Positions 11,968 through 24,350 of a stretch of DNA of 64,000 bases are shown here, piece by piece. Within the stretch, counting starts at the first letter, position 1. Each line of letters starts with the position of its first letter. The notes beneath the pieces were generated by a model, which saw only the letters and a program-made list of their open reading frames with translations, ran no database searches and was not told where the DNA came from. Both the position numbers and the translations under genes were made by a program. Source of the DNA: Phyto melanocephala (Eukaryota; Arthropoda; Insecta; Diptera; Rhinophoridae); the NCBI GenBank assembly GCA_941918925.1, contig OW799237.1, positions 18,023,201 to 18,087,200 on the forward strand, written 5' to 3'.

Positions 11968-13920
11968 ACAAAATTATTCTTTTAAAAGTAAGTAGATGTA
12001 TTTTGTTTGTTTTTTAAGTTTTTAGTTTTTTTTATTTTTTTTTTAATTTTTTGATTTTGTCCAAAAATGTTTTCTATAAATAGTTTATGTCCTAAAATAT
12101 TTTTAAAGAGAAAAAGTTCGTTTAAAATCAGTTTTTTTTTCTTAAACATTTTATATTGTTAATATATGTTCTGTAATGTGTTACTTCAAAATTTTATACT
12201 TTAAAACATTGATACACATACATATGTATGTATAAAATAATTTGCATAAAATATGTATTATCGAAAAATCTTTAAATATTTGTTTTTAAGATTTCTTCTT
12301 TCAAAAGCCTGTTTGTTCTCTACAAATATTGTTAACTTAATTTAATATAAAATTTTTTTTAATTCTTATTTTGTCTCAAAAGGCTGTCTACAAATAATTT
12401 TCTGTTTAAAAGTCCTTTTTGAAAAGGCATTTTGTCCTAAAATATTTTATATTGAAAGCGTCTAGTTATAAAAATTTTGTAACGGATATTATCTGTCACA
12501 TAATTTTATTACTTTTTCTACCAAAACATTAACATTAGCTTAAGTGTTTAAATAGAAGTAAATTTTTCTTAAAATGTTTTATTGTCTATAGAATTTTATT
12601 TTATTTGTTTATATTTTTTGATTTGACATAAAGAGTTCTATTTGAAAAAAAATGTCACAAAAGTTTTTTGTAAAAAGGTCCATAAAATACTTTCTATAAA
12701 AAATAATTCATTGCTAAATATATTTTTTATGAAAAACATATTATTACAAAATTGTTTCTATTTAAAAAAAATAATTTAACAGATAATATTATTGATAAAA
12801 ATAATTGACATATAAATACAATTTGTTTAAGATTTATGTCTTTATATAAAGACCTGGAGCTTGAACAATTCTGTGGCAAAAAGGAATAACTGCTTAAGTT
12901 GACATACTATATAAAATTGAGATAATAACACCGTTGCAATCCCGTAATTTAAAACTACTATCAGGAGAATTTTCAACCGAAAATTATAGCGTAAAAACTT
13001 TTTGCCTATATTATTTCAATAAACAATAGCATTTTTAATAATAATTTAGTTTACCTTTTAATTTAACTAAATATACAAAAACCAATATACTCTTTAAATT
13101 ATGCAGTGCGGAATTTATATAATAGTATTTCTTGTAAGGGCAAACTATTTATAAAAATCAACTCAATAACTTAAAAGCGCTTTCTTGAGAAACTATTAAA
13201 ACAGACATAAGCGGTTTTTCTTATTGCCGCAGAATTTGTGTTTTAATTTCAATTAAATTTATTTAATTTATACGGTTAAAAAACGAATTAATTTAAAAAT
13301 ACAAAATTTTTATAAAATATTTAAAAAAATGTATCACAAAATATTTCCTATACAAAATGATTTGTCACAAAATAATTTCTATAAAATTTTTTTTTGTCAA
13401 TCACTAAGTTTTTTATAGAAAATAAATTAAAATAAAATATTTTCATTTAAAATTTTTTCATTTTTCATTTAAAATTGTTTATAATAAAATATTTTCTTTA
13501 GAAAATATTGTTAAAAAAATAATTATAATTATTATTATCACAAAATATTTTCTGTACAAAATGATTTATCACAAAATATTTTGTATAAAAAAATTGTTTG
13601 TCAATCAATTAGTTTTTTATAGAAAAAAATTAAAATAAAATATTTTCGTTTGAAATTATTTATGATAAAGTATTTTCTTTAAAAAATAATTATTCACAGA
13701 GTATTTGGTATAAGTTATTCATCAAAAAAATTTTTTTTTTTAATTTTGCTACAAAATATTTTCATTAATTATTATTATTTTTTATTATTTATAAAAAAAG
13801 TTTATTGAAAAATTATTATCATAAAATATTTCTTAGAAATAATTTATCTCAAAATATTTTTCTTATAGAAAATAATTAAACACAAAATATTTTTTATAGA
13901 AAAAAAAAATTATTACAAAA
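11968..13920. repeat. Degenerate AT-rich minisatellite, including a ~204-bp duplication
   Basis: The motif CACAAAATATTTTCT and variants recur throughout. A clearer duplication compares 13333 onward with 13537 onward: both run ATCACAAAATATTT, ACAAAATGATTT, GTCAATCA, GTTTTTTATAGAAAA, ATAAAATATTTTC, offset by 204 bp. The motif resembles the 15.7-16.4 kb array, so the two blocks may share an ancestor. Confidence 0.6.
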
Positions 13921-14018
13921 CATTTAATTCCTTACAAATTCCTTACTTCTTTTTTTTTGATATTAAAGCATTCTATACTGTAATAAGAGACTATAAGTCT
14001 TGTGTATAGAATTGAAAA

Positions 14019-14049
<31 letters not shown>

Positions 14050-15699
14050 AAATATTTTAAAATACTTTGTTTTGAACATAGAAAAAACACTTTTCTGATT
14101 CAATAACAAAATTTACAGAAGTAAGTAAATTTTTTTTTGAATTGAGATCTCTTATTAAAATTAAAAATTTAAAAAATATTTACGAAAAATCAAAATTTAT
14201 TAACAATAGAAATATTTATAGAAAATAAAACTAATTTTAAACTAGTGTTTGATCGAACACATTTGGATAATAATTTTTTTTCTGAATAACAATTTGATGC
14301 AAAACATTCTCAATAAAAAATATTTTTTTTTAAATAATTTGGGAACAAAAATGTATGAAGTGTTCTCCATGAAAAATGCATTTGAAAATGACTTTTGTTT
14401 ACAAGTTATGCATAAAAATAGTCCCAAAATTGGTTTTGTATTCTTAAAAAGTGAAGTGGACTGTTAATTTATGATTTTGGTAACTTTTCAATAAATCATC
14501 ACCATTTATGTATTTTTGTTTTAAACTCTTTCTCATAACTACAAAATGTTCTGACATTTTTGTAATTCTCACGAACATTAAACTAGTTCAACGCTGGGAA
14601 TATTTTTTATTTACACCATAAATAAAATGTTACCGAATAAAAAAAATCGTAAGAATAGAATAGATTTGAATAGAAACCAAAAATCAATTATTAACCTGTA
14701 AAACCAAAACGAAATTCATATGCTAACAAACCAAGATAAAATTTTTTCTCAGGCATAACACAAAATATCCTTAAGGACATGGAAGTAAGTAACACAAACA
14801 AAATTATACGCACACCGAGAAGAATTGAATAGTTTAAAAGAAAGGAATGAAAGAATAAATTATTCTACATATGTACATAAGCAAAATCATTAATACTTTC
14901 AAAAATATATATACGGTATCAATTTTTTCTCACAAGATTTCAATCTTGTTAAAGAAGCAATAATCTCTCACTTTGTATACTGCAATCTGTGGGAATTTTT
15001 TTACATTTATTTTTTTGGATTTGCTCCCACTCGTATGAAAATGCAAAGAACAAACATTTTTATGCACTTTACATGCAGATATCATGGAAATTGGGATTTG
15101 AAAAAAAGACAACACAATATTTTGTCTGTTTGTTGTTAACCCTGTAGGAGAATTAGTATTGATAAAGCGAAATAGAGAGAGAGAGAGAGAGTAGAGATAT
15201 AAATTAAGAGCTGCTGATCGACAACAAGTTGCTGCTGACAACATGATACTTAAACACCTACAAATATCAAGCATTAAAATTAACTACAGACAGACTTATA
15301 TGACAGAATAAGATTTGCTAAAAGTATTAATGGAATGTAAAAAGGACGAAAAATCTTGTCTGAGCAGCACCTGTTAACATGCAATTATTTGAACGTAAAG
15401 AGCTGTTTTGAAATTTGTAGAGTTTAAAGGAAACTTAATAAAAGTAATATGAATAAACAATTGGAGTTTAAACGTTATTTAAGACCTACTGAATAATACA
15501 GCTATACAGGTTTTTCCTTGATTGAACGTTTTTGTAAATTTCTTTTTTAATAACTAAATTAATTGTTTTAATAGTTTTACTGATATAAATTCTATTTAGA
15601 ATGGTTGTTTTTAATAATCTTCTATCGGTTTTTGTTGGCATTAATTAATTTCTATATACACTTTTTTGTACAAAAAATAATATATATAATATTTATAAA
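13921..15699. other. AT-rich stretch with simple repeats
   Basis: Contains an (AAAT)n run at about 14019-14053 and a (GA)n run at about 15174-15191. Overlapping open frames on both strands near 14242-14467 and 14930-15274 look like chance frames in low-complexity DNA. Confidence 0.5.
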
Positions 15700-16400
15700 T
15701 GTTTGGTCCAAAATTAAGAAAAAAATTTTGTTTTATAAGGAAAAATATATATTTGTGATAAAATATTTTCTGTAAATGATTTTAAATCAATTAATGGTTT
15801 CTTACACCAAATTGTTTGTCCCAAAAATATATAAAATTTTTTTTCTGTCAAAAAGTTTTTGTATTTGATTTTCCTATTCAAAAATATTTTTTTAATAAAA
15901 CTAATTTTGTCCCAAAATGTTTCTGTAAAAATAGTTTTGTCCCAAAATGTTTTTTTTAAAAACCGTTTCTTTAAAAAATAATTTTGTTGCAAAACTTTTT
16001 CTTAAAATAATTTTGTCCCAAAACGTTTCTTAAAAAAAAAACTTTGTTTCAAAACTTTTCCTTAAAATAATTTTGTCCCAAAACGTGTCCTTAAATTAAT
16101 TTTCGTTAAAAAATAATTTTGTCCCAAAACGTTCCTTTAAAAAATAATTTTGTTCCAAAACTTATCCTTAAAATAATTTTGTCCCAAAACGTTTCCTTAA
16201 AATAATTTTGTCCCAAAATGTTTCCTTAAAAATAATTTCGTTTCAAAATAATTTTGTCCCAAAATGTTTCTGTAAAAAATAATTTAAGCTCAAAACGTTT
16301 CTCTGAAAATAATTTTGTACCAAAACGTTTTCTTAAAAATAATTTTGTCTCAAAAAGTTATTTGAAAATAACTTGTCACAAAATATTTCTGTAAAAATAA
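15700..16400. repeat. Minisatellite of ~30-34 bp units (TTTTGTCCCAAAACGTTTC)
   Basis: About fifteen diverged copies of TTTTGTCCCAAAACGTTTC plus an A/T-rich spacer lie in tandem. Clear ones begin at about 15906, 15939, 16009, 16069, 16117, 16177, 16207, 16251 and 16314. The open frame on the minus strand at 15714-15992 is a translation of this array, not a gene. Confidence 0.8.
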
Positions 16401-18794
16401 TTTTATTATTTTTTGTTTTCTTAAATAATATGAACTTTGATTGCAAAACGTGGCTAATGACAAAATATTTTTAAGGAAACAGTTTTATCTGAAAATGTTC
16501 TATCTGGAAACATTTTTCTTTTAAAATATTCCTAGACCCAAAAGGTTTTCTGCAGATATTTTTTTTTTAGAATTTTTCAAGCACTTTCTTTGTAATGTTT
16601 TTTTATTAAAATTTATTTTTAAAATTTTTCATCTCAAATTTTTTTCTATTATCCCGTTTGTCTTAATTGCAATTATAGTTATTGCAAATAAATGTCTTTT
16701 TGCAGAAATTTTTTAAGCAATTTTATTGTCCAAGGACTTTTTGTAATGTTTTGCTACTAAAATTAATTTTATAAATTGTTTCATCTTAAAATATTTTTTA
16801 TAATCCAGTTTATACATGCGTCTTAATTGCAATTAGAGTTACTGCAATAAAATGTTTTTTATGTATATATAAAGGGTGCGTTAATATTTTTATAATATAC
16901 GTGCTCCCGAAATAAGTCTTGATTTATAAAAGTTTTTGCAAAGAAATCTTTAAAAACTGAAATTTGATATTTATTTTTGCCAAGATGCTTTGAATATATT
17001 TATATTTCTATAAAAAAAATATTATAGCCCAAAATATTTTCTCTTAACATTTTAGAAAAATTTCCTTTTTAAAGAAAATAAAAATCGTTTAGTGAAGTTT
17101 TTATATATTTTTTTAATTTATATAAAAATTTCTTTTGATCCAAACAAAAGTTAATAAAGTTATTAAAATGACAAACATAACGATAAACTAAATTTTTTAT
17201 AAATTGGGATCTGAAGAAAGCAAGAAGATCTGTTAAAAGGAAATACTAAAATTAACTAACAAATACCCAAATAGAGAAAGAGAGAGAGAAAACATTAAAA
17301 TTGACGGAAGCTGATCACACTTTTAACGTGCGAATAAGAAATAAGATCCACCTTTAAGCAAGACCCTTAAATAAAAAACTATCTGCCGATTTATACAACA
17401 AAATGCAAACAAAAATGTAAAATTTTGTTTATTTGTATTTGCAAAAAAAAAAAGAATAAGAGCAAATATGACAATCATTGAGACAATATAAGAGCAACAA
17501 AATATACCAAACGATCAATACGTAGTTGTTATTGTTTAAGCAGAGAAAGGTACGACCAGTACTGTATTGATATTACGGTATCAGTTCGATGAGAAAACGG
17601 AAGTTGATTTCTAAGGAAGCAACTATTTCCGTTCATTTGAATGAGTTAATGAATGAATGCATTGAAGTTAGATTTTATAAAGGAATTTTTTGTTGTCATT
17701 TTGTTAACATTAAAGGAAGTAAAACCGTATTGTTTGTAAATTAAAACAAGTGTGAATAGATAATTAACAGGTTAAATATGAAAAGACATTTAAAACAAAG
17801 TAGATTTAATTTCTAAGAATTTAAAATTTTTTGACTGAAATTCTTTGTTTTTTTTTGGCAAAATTTTTATTCTTATTTTTTTCTTGAAATTTAAATAGTT
17901 TTTTTTTTAAGAAAATATTGTATGTTGTGTATTGTAGTCGAAGGCGTTATCCTTGTTTTCTATTCGTTTTGTTTTAATTAAAATTCTTTGAATTTCATTA
18001 AACAATTATTTAATAGATTTCTAAAATTGTATATTTATTTTTTCTATTTCACTTTTTTTAATGCAATTTCCGTTCTGCACATTTATGATTTTGTTCCGTT
18101 CTTTTTTTATTCTATTTATGTAATGTAATTGAATTAAAGCTAAAATTGTGTATTCATGTTATAAACAACATTTAAATTTCTTTTATTAAATTTCATAATT
18201 TGTTGGCAGCCCATTGACACTCTCGTATGTTAATATGTTGTATTTTTTTTCTAAACAGATTAAAGCCAGACATATGTACATAAATTACCTCGTGCAAAGT
18301 ACTTTTAAAGACTCAATATTGCAACGGTTTATGCAAACTTTGGCCCCATATAGAGTGTAAAAATGATTTCGGTAGACGATTTCTGAATTCTTAATTTTTT
18401 TTATAGATTATTATTAAAATTTAAAATAAAAAAAAAAAAAAAATAATTATAAGCTAATATTTATTATTATTATGACTTAAGTTAATTTTTTTGTTTTTTA
18501 ACTTCTTAAAACGTTTTTTAATTTAATTTCTAAACATTTAACAATATCGAAAAATTATTTATATTGGCCGATTTCATCATCAGCGTTCGATTAATATCGA
18601 AATAATTTTAAATATTCCTAAATTTTTACACTTTAATTTAAAAATGTTTTAGAAAGTTTAATAAAGAGAAAACACAGTGGACCACATTGTTCTTCGTTGG
18701 GTGTTGGAAGTGTCTTCTGCTTCCTGCACAATCGCAAAAGCTTTGACAAAAAAAATAAATAAAAATATTTTTCTTAACAAAACTTTAAAATTCA
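16401..18794. other. AT-rich stretch, nothing recognised
   Basis: Ordinary AT-rich DNA with short (GA)n near 17275 and no coding, RNA or transposon signature I can support. Confidence 0.45.
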
Positions 18795-19733
18795 TCTATC
18801 TATATAAAAGTGAAACTCTGTATGTGTGTGTGTGCTAGCTATAGACTTCGAAACTGTAAAACCGATCGGATTCAAACTTTGGTAAGTTGTTGTACACATT
18901 CCCATAAAAAAATAGTTATAATTTTCAACTTCTTGCACTTGACCGATTTTTCTGAAACTTTGCACACATACATTGAACTCTCATGATTATACAATTTCGT
19001 GATTAGAAAAGTGGGAAGTGCCACGCCCATAAGAAATAAGTTATAATTTTTAGCAACTTGCACTAGATCGATTTTTCTGAAACTTTGCACACATATTGAC
19101 ATGTCATAGCTATACAATTTCTTGATTAGAAAAGTGGGCAGTATCACGCCCATAAAAAAAGTTATTATTTTCAGTTACTTGAATTTCATCGATTTTTCTG
19201 AAACTTTGCACACATAATGAGCTGTCATGACCTGTCAAGTGGGCAGTGCCACGCCCATAACAAAAAGTTATAATTTTCAACTTCTTGCACTTGACCGATT
19301 TTTCTGAAACTTTGCACACATACATTGAACTCTCATGATTATACAATTTCGTGATTAGAAAAGTGGGAAGTGCCACGCCCATAAGAAATAAGTTATAATT
19401 TTTAGCAACTTGCACTAGATCGATTTTTCTGAAACTTTGCACACATATTGACATGTCATAGCTATACAATTTCTTGATTAGAAAAGTGGGCAGTATCACG
19501 CCCATAAAAAAAGTTATTATTTTCAGTTACTTGAATTTCATCGATTTTTCTGAAACTTTGCACACATAATGAGCTGTCATGACTATACAGTTTCGTGATT
19601 TGAAAAGTGGGCAGTACCACGCCCATTAAAAACAAGTTATATTTTTTAGCTTTTTGCACTTGATATTCAATTAAAATTCAGAATGCATTTTTATTCATTA
19701 AGGGGCGTAGCAACGCGCGCCGGGCTTTTCTAA
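18795..19733 (+). mobile_element. Non-autonomous Helitron with internal ~120-bp tandem units
   Basis: Begins TCTATCTATATAAAAGTG after a host A and ends CGCGCCGGGCTTTTCTAA before a host T. This fits the Helitron rule of 5'-TC, 3'-CTRR, insertion between A and T and no target duplication. The 3' part carries a GCGT-AGCA-ACGC hairpin. Between the ends are tandem units around CCGATTTTTCTGAAACTTTG, each ending in a GTGGGCAGTGCCACGCCC phrase. Overlapping minus-strand open frames (18872-19659) are read-throughs of these units. Confidence 0.88.
18914..19583. repeat. Apparently identical 318-bp duplication, period 352 bp
   Basis: 18914-19231 and 19266-19583 match at every base I compared, although single ~120-bp units within each copy differ considerably. 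This is a recent three-unit duplication within the Helitron, or an assembly duplication. Confidence 0.85.
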
Positions 19734-20791
19734 TATAAAATAAAACCTAAACATAGGATAACTTTTTTGCCTTCCCTATAACATATAACATTTATTCACA
19801 ATTAAGCGAAGTACGTTATTTAAAAACAAATTGCAATATAAATACAATAGTAAGTAAACACACAAGTATACTTTTGCGCACATAGAAAAGTATTTTTATG
19901 TATTAAAGTTTTTGAAATTTTACACCCTTTTCCATGATTAAGTTTGGCCATCGTTGTCTTTTGTCACACATTCAACCCTAAATATCTGTGTAAATCAATC
20001 ATAAATAGTATGTGAAAGTGTACTTGTACTTGTGTTTAGTGTGCAAGTACATGTCAAAGTTTTATAGACCTTCATTGCATAGCTTATCAAATACAGTAAG
20101 CGATAAAATCAAAGCCGCAATATTAATGTGTAAAGTGTAAATGATAAATTCTGTTCTAATTGTTAAATATTTCAGTTAAAGCTTTAAGGTTCTTAGTTAT
20201 TTCAATACGTTCTTTCTTATTTGTTCTTATTTGTATTTGGGTCAAAAAGTCTTTATCAAAACTATTTTATTAATTAATACTTTTTCTATACACTGTACTC
20301 TTGCTAAATCTTTTATAGCAACTTAGAGAAAAAAACATTGTAAAGCTGTAAACGTTTAAATAACATTATTTTCCATATTTTGTGAAACAAATGTTCAAAA
20401 ATTGTGTAAATTTCTTCGGTCTTTTTATAATTATATATTGTTTTTATTTCTTCGAGCTAAAGATCACTTTTTTATAAAAATTATTATTTTATTCCGATAT
20501 TTCGCTACCACATTGGGTAGCTTCTTCAGGGAAAAGAAGAAGAAAAAACAATAAACAAATTTTCATTTTTTGTATTTTTTAATAAATTTAAAAACTCCAT
20601 AGTTACTTTTGGACCATCCTGTATTAATTTTTTTTTATATGAGCACCTAGTACCCCTTTCATTTCGTTAAAGAACATGTTATAGTGGAAGTGATTTTATT
20701 AAAAATTACATTTTAAGACAAACTTTAAAGATATTAATAAAAAAAATGTTTATTACATAATGTCGCGAAAACCCCTAAAACAATTTTTATT
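19734..20791. other. Non-coding stretch around a hammerhead-like motif
   Basis: No coding region. It contains the 20500-20529 motif and, near 20611, a TTTTGGACCATCCTGTAT phrase that resembles transposon termini but has no partner nearby. Confidence 0.45.
20500..20529 (-). ncRNA. Hammerhead-ribozyme-like core, possibly a Penelope-like element relic
   Basis: The minus strand reads CTGAAGA, then A, then a stem GCTACC-CAATGT-GGTAGC, then GAAA. This matches the hammerhead core CUGANGA / stem II / GAAA, with one extra A before stem II. Hammerhead motifs of this kind are known in Penelope-like retroelements, where similar phrases are dispersed in animal genomes. Stems I and III are not clearly formed here, so activity is doubtful. 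The alternative is a simple 6-bp hairpin. Confidence 0.35.
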
Positions 20792-21174
20792 CCCAGCAAA
20801 AGAAGGCATGCAACATAAACAGTGAATGCATGAGTTCAAACCATGATGAAGTGCATGAATTAAACATTAACGTGTCATCGGAGAGCATAAGTTTATATGA
20901 ATATATTAACAAAATTCACTTCATTCTAATAAGTGCATAGAACGCATGCACAGTAGATGAAAAGAAACCCATGTTTCATGAGTTAATAATGTTTGTTTAC
21001 ATGAATTGTTTAAGATTTTTCGCATGCATTATCATGTACTTTAAGACACATTATTAAAGTCTAACTATTTCGGATTTAGGGAAGGCATTCTTCATGCCTC
21101 CTCTTGCACGTATGAATTAGAAGCCATTAAAAAATATTATTCATATTGAACTTGTGCAAAATTTTTTTGCTGGG
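20792..21174. mobile_element. MITE-like element with CCCAGCAAAA inverted ends
   Basis: The ends CCCAGCAAAA (20792-20801) and TTTTGCTGGG (21165-21174) are perfect 10-base inverted repeats. The interior is unusually rich in GCATG/CATGA words and has an AGGCAT-ATGCCT hairpin near 21085. No clear target duplication (flanks TTATT and TTACA). A CCC...GGG end would suit piggyBac, but the TTAA duplication is not intact. Confidence 0.5.
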
Positions 21175-22499
21175 TTACATTAAAAATTAAAACAAATAAA
21201 AATGTTTAACAGGTGTGTTAACTTTATTCGACTAAAGATTAACATATGTATGTTTCTTCTAAAAATAATATTCTGAAAATTAATATTCTTTTGACGATTT
21301 AAAATAAATTTGACGACAAACAACGCAATTCAGGTGTTTTTTTTAACAAAAAATTATACGGACAAAAATTTTATTCGAAGCAAATGGGTGAATCCACTTT
21401 AACTTTAGTATAATTTAGTTACTATATTTTCAATTTTATTTAAGGTAAAAATTATCCGACTGATAACATTCTTAGTCTGTTTTTTATACCTTTCACCTGT
21501 AGGGAACAAGAGTATATATAACTTTGTCATTCCAATTCATTTCCGACCCAATAAAGAATATATTTTCTGAATGATTATGACTAGGGGAGTCGATGTGTGT
21601 TAGTTGAAATCAACTTTTAGAAGCCGAACATGTTACTCTGATTTGTGTATGGAATCAAAATTTTGCAAGCATCCGATAATGAATCGCTATTGAAATCCAG
21701 CATGATTGCCCGATAACTTTTTGAGATATGAGCAAATGAACACGACTGCCTTTGTTTTTTAGCCCTAGGTTAATTTATAAAAACGTTTATAGGTACGATA
21801 TATATTTGAAAAATATATATACTTTTTTTAAATATGTCAAATTATTAAAGATTCTCCAAAAATTACTGGTGAAAAAAACAGACAAATCGGTTTGAAACTA
21901 ACTGAGATATAGGCATAAAAATACCAAAGCTTCGGTGTTTTTCCTTAAATTTACCAGCGAAAATCGACTTTTTGCAGCTTCTGGACAACAGAGAGTTACG
22001 ATAAGGGTATCAACAAAAAAACTAGAAAAATATAGAACACTAAACTAAATTTTAAAACCAAGATGATCGCAACTATACAATAAAGTACAATTCATTTATA
22101 TATGGGTCAAATATAGTAATAGTATATAGTAATTAAAACTGTACCCACCTTAAGCTCCTGAATATTGATAACGAAAGGACTTAGCCAGTAGAATACAGCA
22201 AATAATAAAAAAGTAAAAATTCAAGATGGCGTCCGAAATAAAATGGCGAGTATATGGGTCAAAAATAGTAACTACGGCAAACCCCTAGTATATGGTCATT
22301 AAATAAAATGGTTTGGACCATTAAAACACAGTAAACTAAGAAAAAGTGAAAATCCAAAAATCCAAAAAAAATGGTGAATAATTTTTTTTCTTAACCTATC
22401 AATATGGGTGTCAAATGAAAGGGCTTGACTACTAGTATAAAACTAATTATTCATTCATAAAATTCGAAATTGAAGATGGAATCGACAATAATAAAGCAA

Positions 22500-24350
22500 A
22501 ACAAGTAACAGTGCTATATTCGGCCGTGCCGAATCTTATATACCCTTCACAACGTGTAGTCATGCAAAAACAATTGTTTGTATCACCATTCATCTATCTA
22601 TCTATATATATAAAAGTGAAACTCTGTGTGTGTGTGTGTGTTAGCTATAGACTCTGAAACTGTAAAACCGATCGGGCTCAAACTTTGGTAAGTTGTTGTA
22701 CACATACCGGGGAGTGTTTATGGATGAAAAAAAGTGGGCGGGGCCACGCCCATAAAAAATTAGTTATCAGTTTTAGCTACTTGCACTTGACCGATTTTTC
22801 TGAAACTTTGCACACATATCGAGCTGTCATGACTAAATAATTTCGTGATAAGAAAAGTGGGCGGGGCCACGCCCCTAAAAAAGTTTTAACTTTGAGGTAC
22901 TTGCACTAGACCGATTTTTCTGAAACTTTGCACACATATTAAGCTGTCGTGACTTTATAACTTTGTGATTAAAAAAGTGGGCGGGGCCACGCCCATAAAA
23001 AAAGGCTATAATTTTGAGGTACTTGCATCAGACCGATTTTTCTGAAACTTTGCACACATATTGAGCTGTCATGACTAAATAATTTCAAGGTTAGAAAAGT
23101 GGGCAGTGCCACGCCCATAAAAAAAAGGTATCATTTTCAGGAACTTGCACTGGACCGATTATTCTGAAACTTTGCACACATATTGAGCTATTATGACTTT
23201 ACAATTTCATGATTAGAAAAGTGGGCAAGGCCACGCCCATAAAAAATTAGTTATCAGATTTAGCTACTTGCACTGGACCGAATTTTCTGAAACTTTGCAA
23301 ACATACTGAGCTGTCATGACTTTACACTTTCGTCATTGGAAAAGTGGGCAGTGTCACGCCCATTAAAAAACAGGTATCATTTTGAGGTACTTTCACTGGA
23401 CTGATTTTTTTGAAACTTTGCACACATATTGAGTTGTCATGACTATACAGTTTCGTATTTAGAAAAGTGGGCAGTGCCACGCCCATTAAAAAAAGGTATC
23501 ATTTTGAGGTACTTACACTGGACCGATTTTTCTGAAACTTTGCACACTTATTGAGCTGTCATGACTATACAGTTTCTTAATTAGAAAAGTGGGCAGTGCC
23601 ACCCTCATAAAGAAAAAGTTATAGTTTTTAGCCTTGCACTTGACATTCGATTAAAATTTAGAATGCGATTAAAATTCATGAAGGGGCGTAGCAACGCGCG
23701 CCGGGATTGGCTAGTCCCATATAAAATACGTGCATACGTACACGTTAGAATAAATGTGGCATCGAATCCCAGCTGAGCCAAAAAAATTTTATTTTATTTT
23801 ATTTAATATATTATTTATATTTTATTATATTTTTTTAAAATTTTTTTAAAAAATTTTTTTAGAAAAATTTTTAAAATTTTTTTTAAAATTTTTTTTTTTA
23901 GGTTTTTTTATTATTTTTTTCTTATTTTTAATATTTTTTTTTTTGTAATTTATTTTGTTTGGTATGTTTTTTACATGTCTGTATGTATGTATGTTGTTGT
24001 TGTAATTGTGAAAAAAAACGAGGTGGTCGTGGTTTTTTGCTCATATCTCAGAAAGTTATGGGGCGATTGTGCTGAATTTCAATAGCGATTCATTCCTGGA
24101 TATTTCCAAGAGATTGATACCATATACAGATCTGAGGAACATATAGTTGCTTCTAAAAGTTGATTTCAACCAACACACGGACAGACGGGCAGACGGTCAG
24201 ACGGACAGACGGTCAGGGCTTAATCGACTCCTCTTTTCATAAGCTTTCAGAAAATATATACTTTATGGGGTCGGAAATGAAAATTGTAGAAATTACAAAC
24301 GGAATGACAAAGCTATATATACCCTTGTGCACCACAGGTGAAGGGTATAA
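22500..24350 (-). mobile_element. INE-1-like element, type A, nested in type B and split by a Helitron
   Basis: The 3' end (AACAAGTAACAGTGCTATA on the plus strand) is at 22500 and the 5' end (GGTGAAGGGTATAA) at 24350. The GTC-tetramer run, tRNA-like motif and AT block lie at about 23755-24220. Bases 22593-23714 are a Helitron. Joining the flanks gives ACCATTCA then TCCCATATAA, exactly the uninterrupted sequence in the related copies near 24740 and 48295. Confidence 0.88.
22593..23714 (+). mobile_element. Non-autonomous Helitron with demonstrated empty site
   Basis: Starts TCTATCTATCTATATATA and ends GCGCCGGGATTGGCTAG, inserted between A (22592) and T (23715) with no duplication. The empty site is preserved in two related INE-1-like copies in this window. 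Inside are seven tandem units of about 121 bp; the phrase CCGATTTTTCTGAAAC recurs at about 22791, 22911, 23033, 23155, 23278, 23400 and 23522, each unit carrying a GTGGGCRGKGCCACGCC block. The 3' end has the GCGTAGCAACGC hairpin. No helicase coding remains; a related copy at 59028-59705 retains some. Confidence 0.93.

Noticed and set aside
14019..14053. (AAAT)n, (GA)n, (AAG)n, (TA)n and (TG)n runs as regulatory sites
   Set aside because: Ordinary microsatellites without supporting context.
18872..19659. Chain of overlapping minus-strand open frames with repeated peptides
   Set aside because: They are translations of Helitron tandem units; the peptide repetition follows the DNA duplication.
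20792..21174. Calling this element piggyBac
   Set aside because: The CCC...GGG ends suit piggyBac but the TTAA duplication is not present, so the superfamily was left open.
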